Of a DNA stretch of 12,537 nucleotides, positions 1 to 5,381 are shown piece after piece (the stretch's first letter is position 1; every line of letters starts with the position of its first letter). A program made the translations under genes and the position numbers. The DNA comes from Candidatus Cloacimonadota bacterium (GTDB taxonomy: Bacteria > Cloacimonadota > Cloacimonadia > Cloacimonadales > Cloacimonadaceae). Under the pieces are notes generated by a model, which did not search any database, was not told the origin of the DNA, and saw nothing but the letters and a program-made list of their open reading frames with translations. The DNA lies in contig JALNYD010000054.1 in assembly GCA_023230025.1 (NCBI GenBank), positions 1 to 12,537 of the forward strand, read 5' to 3'.

Positions 1-1
1 C

Positions 2-631
2 AAAGCTTATCTTTTACAAAACAATGAACTTACGCACGTATTTAACGTCGATCCCTCTATCGCAAGATGGCCGCATTCCACTTTGGGACATGAAGATGGG
101 GTATTTATCTGTGGCACCTACTCGGCTGGTGATGCCTCGATAGTTAGCCTCTCCGGGAGCGGAGAATTGAACTGGTCATGGCAACAGGAGGGGGAAAACC
201 TTAGCAATATCCATATTGAAGGGATCGGCATGGCATCAACGGCACTACTCGCAATGGACAGCGAAGGCTGTGTGTACTGGGCTTGGGGCAATGGAGAAAC
301 CCAGTTAATCACGAAGCTCCTTCCTAATGGCCAGTTGCCAGTGGAGGATGAAGTTCAAAGCCCGATGGTAAACGAAATTTCGGCTTATCCAAACCCCATG
401 AAAGATGAAATAAGGATCAAGATCAAACAGGAGAACTCAATGCCTATCCAAGGTTACAACATAGAAATCTTCAATATCAAAGGTCAGTTAATCCGCTCTC
501 TGGAACTGACCAAAGGTGAAACTGTCTGGGACGGCAAAGACAGCGGAGGGAAGCCAAGCCCCAAAGGTATCTATCTCCTTCGCTCTAATGCCGAGACCAG
601 GCAGCTCAAAAAAATTGTAAAGACCAGATAG
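2..631 (+). CDS. 3' part of a secreted protein with C-terminal type IX (Por) sorting domain
   Basis: The frame is open from the first bases of the window to the TAG at 629-631, so the true start lies upstream; the TTG at 83 is only an internal codon. About 209 residues are visible. The N-terminal part (roughly nt 2-350) is rich in Gly, Ser and Trp, with repeats of the type 'SLSGSGELNWSW' and 'AMDSEGCVYWAW'. These look like blades of a beta-propeller (PQQ- or WD-like), but I do not recognise a specific family. From about nt 374 comes a clear type A sorting domain: 'AYPNPMKDEI', then 'IEIFNIKGQLIRSL', 'WDGKDSGGKPSPKGIYLL', and a basic end. By family knowledge this domain takes proteins exported by Sec through the type IX system to the cell surface. 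A second, broken secreted-protein start lies 9 bases downstream. The function of the passenger part is unknown. Confidence 0.85.
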   Translation, partial: KAYLLQNNELTHVFNVDPSIARWPHSTLGHEDGVFICGTYSAGDASIVSLSGSGELNWSWQQEGENLSNIHIEGIGMASTALLAMDSEGCVYWAWGNGETQLITKLLPNGQLPVEDEVQSPMVNEISAYPNPMKDEIRIKIKQENSMPIQGYNIEIFNIKGQLIRSLELTKGETVWDGKDSGGKPSPKGIYLLRSNAETRQLKKIVKTR

Positions 632-640
632 GAGAAAAGC

Positions 641-840
641 ATGAAACGCTTGATTACGACTATGATTTTTGTCGTTTTATGAGTTCTGTTCTGGGGACCT
701 ATGTTATCCCCAGAACCATCACGGTAGATGCGTCGACTTTGAATGCTCTACGCAGTTCATTATAACCAGCAAGTCCTGCCTATGATCCCTACATCGCTGA
801 CCTCTCGGATTCTGATGTTCTAGCTCGCCTTTGCAGGTAA
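641..840 (+). pseudogene. Broken 5' end of a secreted-protein gene (signal peptide remnant)
   Basis: A GGAG-type ribosome binding site (631-635) precedes an ATG at 641 that encodes a typical signal-peptide start, MKRLITTMIFVVL, and then hits TGA at 680-682. A shift of frame at that point (codons from 679) continues sensibly as 'SSVLGTYVIPRTITVDAS' followed by 'TLNALRSSL', then a TAA at 763-765. The same frame then reads 'PASPAYDPYIADLSDSDVLA' before a stop at 838-840. The start signals, the plausible mature N-terminus and two separate lesions make a decayed gene more likely than chance. Nothing recognisable follows, so the 3' part appears to be deleted. It was probably another exported protein like its upstream neighbour; the family is not recognised. 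A single sequencing error could explain the frameshift but not also the nonsense codon and the missing remainder. Confidence 0.6.
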
Positions 841-871
841 CACTTTAAGGATAAGGCAACGAAAACAAGGC

Positions 872-900
872 TTGACAGCAATCCCCTATCCAATTAGTAT
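872..900 (+). promoter_or_regulatory. Sigma-70-type promoter of the isc-like operon
   Basis: A perfect -35 box TTGACA (872-877) and a -10-like TAGTAT (895-900) are separated by exactly 17 bases. The expected start of transcription falls near 907, about 23 bases before the ATG of the IscR-like gene. This is the best promoter match noticed in the window. Confidence 0.7.
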
Positions 901-914
901 GTTATCAGAACATA
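898..914 (+). promoter_or_regulatory. Palindromic operator candidate at the iscR-like promoter
   Basis: TATGTT (898-903) and AACATA (909-914) are perfect inverted arms around the 5-base centre ATCAG. The site overlaps the end of the -10 box and the expected transcription start, where a bound repressor would block initiation. The next gene encodes an Rrf2-family regulator, and such proteins bind as dimers to palindromes and often repress their own operons. Binding by this particular protein is inference. Confidence 0.55.
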
Positions 915-918
915 GTCC

Positions 919-923
919 AGGAG
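919..923 (+). promoter_or_regulatory. Ribosome binding site deciding the IscR-like start
   Basis: AGGAG at 919-923 lies 6 bases before the ATG at 930. It overlaps no usable spacing for the in-frame TTG at 924, so the ATG is preferred as the start. Confidence 0.7.
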
Positions 924-929
924 TTGGAA

Positions 930-1334
930 ATGGCAGTTAATACCAAAACTGAGTATGCGTTGCGCATACTGATTGAATTGGCTGACAAGGGAAAAATGTC
1001 GGCACAACGTATATGTGACAGCCAGAGACTGCCCAAGAAATACATTGAGCATTTGCTCTCAATGCTGAAGGCTGCGAAAATTGTGCATAGTCGGGCTGGC
1101 AGCCTGGGTGGATATTTTTTGAGCCGCAAAGCAGAGAACATCAGTCTGGCAGATATTCTTGCCGCAGTGGAGGATGGTACGTTTGATACAGCTTGCGAGT
1201 CCGAAAGCTCCCGGCACTGCATAGGAGAAGGCTGCAGGTTAACTATGTTTTTCCTGGAATTAAATGAAAGGCTGCATCAAGTCTTCCAATCATACAGTCT
1301 GGCTGACATTGTGAAAATATACAACAAAGGATAA
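930..1334 (+). CDS. Rrf2/IscR-family transcriptional regulator
   Basis: This 134-residue protein is a full-length Rrf2-family regulator and probably controls the Fe-S genes behind it. The N-terminal winged helix opens with 'NTKTEYALRILIELA'. The recognition region has 'CDSQRLPKKYIEHLL', and the wing carries the typical 'GSLGGYFLSR' near residues 57-66. Three cysteines follow at about 89, 97 and 102 (C-x7-C-x4-C). In IscR and NsrR three cysteines in this region bind an Fe-S cluster, but E. coli IscR has C-x5-C-x5-C, so the spacing here differs. The start is set at the ATG at 930 by an AGGAG site. The stop lies 4 bases before the desulfurase gene, so the three genes are almost certainly co-transcribed. 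Family assignment is firm. Fe-S sensing and autorepression through the 898-914 palindrome are inferred. Confidence 0.9.
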   Translation: MAVNTKTEYALRILIELADKGKMSAQRICDSQRLPKKYIEHLLSMLKAAKIVHSRAGSLGGYFLSRKAENISLADILAAVEDGTFDTACESESSRHCIGEGCRLTMFFLELNERLHQVFQSYSLADIVKIYNKG

Positions 1335-1338
1335 ACAA

Positions 1339-2526
1339 ATGAAACCCGGTAAGATCTATTTAGACAATTGCGTAACCAGTGCCATGGCGCCGGAAGTGCT
1401 GGATGCCATGCTACCCTATTTTTCGGAAAAGTTTTGGTATCCTGGCTCCTTCGTGAGCACCGGAGAAAGCGCCAATGAAGCCCTGGCTGGCTTTCAACAA
1501 GTTGTGGCAGATTCGATCAAAGCGGATGCTGCAGAGATCCATTTTACGTCTGGAGGGACCCTGGCGAACAACATCGCCATCAAAGGTTTGGCTGGTGCTC
1601 TCAAAGGTGGGCATGTGATCTGCAGCGTTGTGGACTATCCGGATTTACTTACCAATGCCGCCTATCTGGAAAAACAGGGCTTTGAAGTGAGCTATCTTTC
1701 AGCCGATTCGCAGGCCATGATTGATCTTACCGAGCTCAAGGCTGCCATACGTCCCGATACAGTACTATTTATGACCACAATCGTCAATCACGTGGTCGGC
1801 ACAATCCAGCCGGTCAGGGAAATCTCTGATATCCTTGCTGCTGCCGGACATAAGATATGGTTTCATGCCGATGCGGGGCAGGCTTATGGCAAGATTCCGT
1901 TGAATATGCAGGAGCTTGGGATCGATACGATGTCTATTTCTGCACACAAGATTCATGGTCCTCAGGGTATTGGAGCGCTATATGTGCGCAAGGGAACCAA
2001 ACTGGGGCAGGTGATTCATGGAGTTAAACGCGTAGATGGATTGCAGACAGGTGGTTTATCTCTAGCTCTGATTGCAGGTTTTGCCAAAGCCGTGGAGCTT
2101 AATTTCAGCGATTTTGAAGGAAACGTTGCTCGTCTGCGCCAGCTTTCGGATTACCTGTATCAAAAACTGCAGGAGAAGATTCCCTATATCGAGCTCAATG
2201 GTGCTCCCGGTGAGGGCAGGGCTCCACACAACATAAATGTTTCTATCGATTACATCGAAGGCGAAGCCATTACCATGATGCTGGATATGCATGGCATCAC
2301 GGTTGCTACGGGATCAGCCTGTGCCTCGCAGGGGCTGAAGGCTAACTATGTGCTGATGGCGATTGGTAAAACTCACGTGCAATCGCATGGCTCGATGAAG
2401 TTTACCCTATCACGCTATACCACGAAAGAGGATTTGGATTTTACCGTGGATACTCTTGCCCAAATCACGGAGGAGTTGCGTTCCCGCTCTCCTCTGTACA
2501 ATGCGCTTAGAAATCAGGAGAGATAA
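1339..2526 (+). CDS. Divergent cysteine desulfurase (IscS/NifS family, class V aminotransferase fold)
   Basis: This 395-residue PLP enzyme would take sulfur from L-cysteine and hand it as persulfide to the IscU-type scaffold encoded next. Retained features are the 'IYLDN' start, 'ADAGQ' (Asp178, Gln181), the PLP lysine in 'SAHKIHGPQGIG' (Lys204), the catalytic cysteine in 'ATGSACAS' (Cys328) and the Arg in 'LSRYTT'. Several normally near-invariant spots are changed. The PLP-stacking His of the 'EH-(K/P)-A-V' motif is Tyr100 in 'VDYPDLL'. 'VNNE' has become 'VNHV', 'TSGATEANN' has become 'TSGGTLANN', and the 'QERG-L-R-x-G-T' loop reads 'KRVDGLQTGG'. An AAAGGA site lies 7 bases upstream of the ATG, inside the end of the regulator gene. 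The fold and neighbours support a desulfurase; whether it uses free cysteine with normal activity is uncertain. It is therefore iscS-like rather than a standard iscS. Confidence 0.85.
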   Translation: MKPGKIYLDNCVTSAMAPEVLDAMLPYFSEKFWYPGSFVSTGESANEALAGFQQVVADSIKADAAEIHFTSGGTLANNIAIKGLAGALKGGHVICSVVDYPDLLTNAAYLEKQGFEVSYLSADSQAMIDLTELKAAIRPDTVLFMTTIVNHVVGTIQPVREISDILAAAGHKIWFHADAGQAYGKIPLNMQELGIDTMSISAHKIHGPQGIGALYVRKGTKLGQVIHGVKRVDGLQTGGLSLALIAGFAKAVELNFSDFEGNVARLRQLSDYLYQKLQEKIPYIELNGAPGEGRAPHNINVSIDYIEGEAITMMLDMHGITVATGSACASQGLKANYVLMAIGKTHVQSHGSMKFTLSRYTTKEDLDFTVDTLAQITEELRSRSPLYNALRNQER

Positions 2527-3150
2527 ATGCAATACTCACAGAAAGTTCTGGATCACTTTATGCACCCCCACAATGTTGGCAAAATGGATAATCCGGATGC
2601 CACGGCCACCGAAGGCAGCCCTTCCTGTGGGGATCAGGTAACAGTGTATCTAAAAGTTAATCATGATAGCAAGGTAATCGAGGACGTCAGCTTCCTTTCC
2701 TATGGTTGTGCCTCCAATATTGCTACTGCTTCAATCATTACCGATCTTGCCAAAGGCAAAAGCCTGGACGAAGCCAAAGCCATTACCTGGCGGGATGCCA
2801 TGGAAGCCCTGGATGGCCTCCCCCCCGTGAAAGTACATTGCTCTGTGTTGGCTGCAGATACTCTGCAGACGGCGATATCCAACTATGAAATTGCCCACGG
2901 CTTGAAGGAAGTGCCCAATTTCAGCAAAGACACTATCCTGGAAGAACTGAAGAAAATCATTTATCCTCAGGTTGGCGAAGATATCGTGAGCCTGAAAATG
3001 GTAAAATACGTTGGCTTTACCGATGGTGAAGTATTAATTGATCTGAATATGATGAGCTTTGATAGCTGGCGTCAAAACGTTGCTGAAGAGATTCATGAGC
3101 ATCTGGAAAAGTATCCTGAGGTAAAGAAGATCCAGATCAATTTCCCCTGA
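2527..3150 (+). CDS. IscU/NifU-N Fe-S scaffold fused to a C-terminal DUF59/MIP18-like domain
   Basis: This 207-residue protein has two parts. Residues 1-125 are a complete IscU-type scaffold: 'YSQKVLDHFMHPHNVGKM', the first ligand cysteine with its Asp in 'SPSCGD' (Cys34, Asp36), Cys61 in 'YGCASNIA', and His104-Cys105 in 'KVHCSVLA'. These are the residues on which IscU builds 2Fe-2S clusters. Normal IscU ends near here. Residues about 135-207 resemble the DUF59/MIP18/SufT fold ('YPQVGEDIVSLKMVKYV', 'GEVLIDLNMMS', 'YPEVKKIQINF'), but the conserved Cys of that family is absent, as is the CxxC of NifU C-terminal domains. The ATG directly follows the desulfurase stop, with GGAG 6 bases upstream in that gene, so the two are translationally coupled. 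The scaffold role is firm from ligands. The DUF59 assignment is by pattern and less certain. Confidence 0.88.
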   Translation: MQYSQKVLDHFMHPHNVGKMDNPDATATEGSPSCGDQVTVYLKVNHDSKVIEDVSFLSYGCASNIATASIITDLAKGKSLDEAKAITWRDAMEALDGLPPVKVHCSVLAADTLQTAISNYEIAHGLKEVPNFSKDTILEELKKIIYPQVGEDIVSLKMVKYVGFTDGEVLIDLNMMSFDSWRQNVAEEIHEHLEKYPEVKKIQINFP

Positions 3151-3222
3151 TTCTGCCATAGTCCAGATTTCAGGTGCGGAATGCTGGTTTAGCTGAAGCT
3201 CACAATTTATATCGTGTTTTTT

Positions 3223-3264
3223 TGATATGACATCATCCATGCCCAGCAAGATTATGTCATTTCA
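3223..3264 (+). other. Imperfect inverted repeat in the iscU-corA intergenic region
   Basis: The arm TGATATGACAT (3223-3233) pairs with ATGTCATTTCA (3254-3264) with one mismatch in 11 positions, around a 20-base loop. It follows a run of T. The role is unknown; it could be RNA structure or a protein site. Confidence 0.35.
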
Positions 3265-3280
3265 AAGTGGAAACTGGATA

Positions 3281-3306
3281 AAAGGGTAGCCCAAGAGCTG
3301 CCCTTT
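3281..3306 (+). terminator. Terminator-like stem-loop after the isc-like operon
   Basis: AAAGGGTAGC (3281-3290) and GCTGCCCTTT (3297-3306) form a 10-base-pair stem with one G-U pair and a 6-base loop, CCAAGA. The stem ends in TTT but no long T-run follows, so termination strength is uncertain. It lies about 130 bases after the scaffold gene and 137 bases before corA, so it could instead be part of a corA leader. Confidence 0.45.
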
Positions 3307-3442
3307 GTTCGTTGCCAGAGAAAGCGGATGGCAGGAGCTTCCCATAGGGCTGGAACTTCGGACTTAACACTTTTTTCTTGCCACAATTGGTAAGATTCCA
3401 AATGCTGGCATCATCAGGATACTTATAAGCAAGGAGGCTCAG

Positions 3443-4375
3443 ATGATCCAGTATTACAAAGTTGTAGAACAGCGCTTTGTCCCTGCCATTACTGCAGAAG
3501 AAGCTTTTTGGCTGCACCTGGAAAGTCCGGACGCAGAGGATGTGTCGTCCCTGATCCAAAAATATGAGCTCCCTGAAGATTTTATCACCGATCTCCAGGA
3601 TGCGGATGAGAACTCGCGTCTGGAATATGATGAAGAGGCAATGCTGATCATCCTGAGGGTGCCTCTGTATTACCGCCACCGTTCGGCAAGCGTCAGCTTT
3701 GCCACAGCCCCGCTGGGGATTATTGTGATTCCCGACAAGCTGATCACAGTGTCCTTTTATGAAAACGAAGTACTCACTCAGTATCTGGAAGGCAAGCACC
3801 GCCCGTTTAATATCACTCAGCAGAGCTTTCTGCTTTCCATCAACCTCCGGGCTGCCATGTATTTCCTCAAGTTCCTCAAGGAGATCAACCGCCGTACCAC
3901 CAATATCGAAAATGAACTGCACCAATCAATGCGGAATAAAGAATTGATCCGGCTGCTCAGGATGGAGAAATCCCTGGTCTTTTTCAATACAGCCCTCAAA
4001 TCCAACGAGATCATCCTGGAACGCCTGCAACGCTCACGCTGGCTGCAAAATGATCCCGATGCCGAGGATATGATTGAAGATGTGATCATCGAAAACAAAC
4101 AAGCCATCGAGATGGCCAATATCTACAGCAGTATTTTGAGCGGAATGATGGATGCTTTTGCCTCGATTATCTCCAACAATCTGAACGTGGTGATGAAGTT
4201 CCTGACCTCAATCACCATCATTCTGGCTCTACCAACCCTGATTGCCAGCATCTATGGCATGAACGTTGATCTGCCAATGCAAAACAATCCCTTTGCCTTC
4301 GCTTTGGTGATGGGTTTTGCTCTGCTGTTATCCATTCTTCTGGTTATCATCTTCATCCGCAAGAAGTATTTTTAG
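3443..4375 (+). CDS. corA: CorA-family magnesium/divalent cation channel
   Basis: This 310-residue inner-membrane channel protein has normal length for CorA, which forms pentamers that let Mg2+ (also Co2+, Ni2+) into the cell. A soluble alpha/beta domain spans about residues 1-150. A long charged helical stalk follows, containing 'RRTTNIENELHQSMRNKE'. Two membrane helices sit at the C-terminus (about 251-270 and 284-304). The diagnostic loop 'YGMNV' (Gly272-Met273-Asn274) lies between the helices, and the protein ends in the basic tail 'IRKKYF'. A strong AAGGAGG site lies just before the ATG at 3443. queD starts 9 bases after the stop, with its own AGGAG at 4374-4378 overlapping the corA stop, so this gene seems to head the operon. 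No clear promoter could be fixed in the preceding 290 bases. Confidence 0.93.
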   Translation: MIQYYKVVEQRFVPAITAEEAFWLHLESPDAEDVSSLIQKYELPEDFITDLQDADENSRLEYDEEAMLIILRVPLYYRHRSASVSFATAPLGIIVIPDKLITVSFYENEVLTQYLEGKHRPFNITQQSFLLSINLRAAMYFLKFLKEINRRTTNIENELHQSMRNKELIRLLRMEKSLVFFNTALKSNEIILERLQRSRWLQNDPDAEDMIEDVIIENKQAIEMANIYSSILSGMMDAFASIISNNLNVVMKFLTSITIILALPTLIASIYGMNVDLPMQNNPFAFALVMGFALLLSILLVIIFIRKKYF

Positions 4376-4384
4376 GAGTTTAGC

Positions 4385-4756
4385 ATGTATTTACTCAATG
4401 TTACCGATAGCTTTTCCGCAGCACACAGACTCTGCGGTTATCAGGGAGCCTGCTCAAACCTGCACGGACACAATTGGAAGGTTCGCGTAGGCATCACCTG
4501 TGAACAACTGGATGAGATTGGCATGGCTCTGGATTATGGCATCATCAAAGGCATCCTGGGCAAGATTTTGGATACCTTTGATCATGAGTATCTCAATGAT
4601 CTGCCTCTATTGGATGGACAAAACCCCACTTCCGAGAACCTGGCGCGCATCATCTACCTTGAGATGGCAAAAGGCCTGGAACCCTATCCGGCCCAGATCA
4701 GGGAGGTGGAAATCTACGAATCCGAGCGCAGCAGCGTGGTATATACCAATGCTTAG
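4385..4756 (+). CDS. queD: 6-carboxy-5,6,7,8-tetrahydropterin synthase (QueD/PTPS family)
   Basis: QueD converts 7,8-dihydroneopterin triphosphate to 6-carboxytetrahydropterin in the path to preQ0 and queuosine, which modifies G34 of certain tRNAs. The 123-residue length fits the bacterial enzyme. Zinc-binding histidines are His14 in 'FSAAHRL' and His27/His29 in 'NLHGHNW'. The catalytic Cys23 stands in 'ACSNLHGH' with the C-x3-HGH spacing of QueD. Other family marks are 'ALDYGIIK', 'DHEYLND', 'NPTSENLARII' and the late Glu in 'VEIYESE'. No other queuosine gene is in the window. Its last 8 bases overlap the start of engB, which suggests coupled translation. A eukaryote-like pyruvoyl-tetrahydropterin synthase activity is possible but less likely with this Cys spacing. 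Confidence 0.92.
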   Translation: MYLLNVTDSFSAAHRLCGYQGACSNLHGHNWKVRVGITCEQLDEIGMALDYGIIKGILGKILDTFDHEYLNDLPLLDGQNPTSENLARIIYLEMAKGLEPYPAQIREVEIYESERSSVVYTNA

Positions 4757-5381
4757 GATAGTGGAATCCTTCTATGTAAAGAGTGCCGTGGAACCATCAG
4801 ACTATCCGGCCTCTGCCTATCCGGAGTTTGCCTTTGCCGGACGCAGTAACGTGGGCAAATCCTCCCTCATCAATCTGCTCACCAATCACCACGGCCTGGC
4901 CAAGACCTCCGGGACTCCGGGAAAGACGCGCCTGCTCAATTTCTTTCTGACGCGTTATAAGCTCAATGATCAGGCAGAAACCAGCTTTATGCAATTTACC
5001 GATCTGCCTGGTTATGGCTTTGCCGAAGTGAGCCAAAAAGAGCAAGAGCGATGGCGGATAATGGTAAATAAGTATTTTGAGCAGCGTAGTCAGCTAAAAG
5101 CCATCTTTGTGCTGGTGGATATACGGCATGATGCGGACAAGAAGGATATTCAAATGCTGGATATGTTGCGTCTGCGCGAGATTGCTCATTGCGTTATCGC
5201 CACCAAGGCAGATAAAATCCCCAAAACCAAACAGAAGAAGGTGCTGGAGGCTTTGGCCAAAGGTCTGGGCTTGACCACAGAGCCATTAATCGCGGTTTCT
5301 GCACTCAAAAACACTGGATTTGAAGGTATCGCAGGATACTTGGAAAGCAAATTGCAGGATACCAATGCAGGAACACTATGA
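4749..5381 (+). CDS. engB: Ribosome biogenesis GTP-binding protein EngB/YsxC
   Basis: This 210-residue TRAFAC-class GTPase helps late assembly of the large ribosomal subunit. The G motifs are in order and complete: P-loop 'GRSNVGKSS' (31-39), the 'SGTPGKTR' switch I segment (54-61), 'DLPGYG' (85-90), 'TKAD' (152-155), and 'VSALKNTG' (183-190). The frame stays open upstream to about 4500, but that stretch is a shadow of queD. The ATG at 4749 gives the normal family length and the expected short lead before 'FAFAGRSNVG'. The start overlaps the queD stop by 8 bases and the end overlaps mnmG by 17 bases, so all three are probably translated from one message. Confidence 0.95.
   Translation: MLRIVESFYVKSAVEPSDYPASAYPEFAFAGRSNVGKSSLINLLTNHHGLAKTSGTPGKTRLLNFFLTRYKLNDQAETSFMQFTDLPGYGFAEVSQKEQERWRIMVNKYFEQRSQLKAIFVLVDIRHDADKKDIQMLDMLRLREIAHCVIATKADKIPKTKQKKVLEALAKGLGLTTEPLIAVSALKNTGFEGIAGYLESKLQDTNAGTL

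Noticed and set aside
3328..3393. Possible 21-codon leader peptide before corA
   Set aside because: Small leader peptides are known before some Mg2+ transporter genes (for example corL), but this one has no good ribosome site and nothing else to support it.
3424..3429. TATAAG as a -10 box for corA
   Set aside because: It would place the transcription start on top of the ribosome binding site, and no -35 box lies at a proper distance.
3257..3925. Minus-strand open frame of 222 codons
   Set aside because: It lies mostly antisense to the well-supported corA gene, has no recognisable domain, and its translation looks like mirrored coding sequence (a shadow).
4500..4748. Upstream extension of the engB frame
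   Set aside because: Shadow of queD; the family length and overlap favour the ATG at 4749.
5320..5364. Upstream in-frame start for mnmG
   Set aside because: It lies within engB and adds 15 residues before the usual MnmG N-terminus; the ATG at 5365 fits the family.
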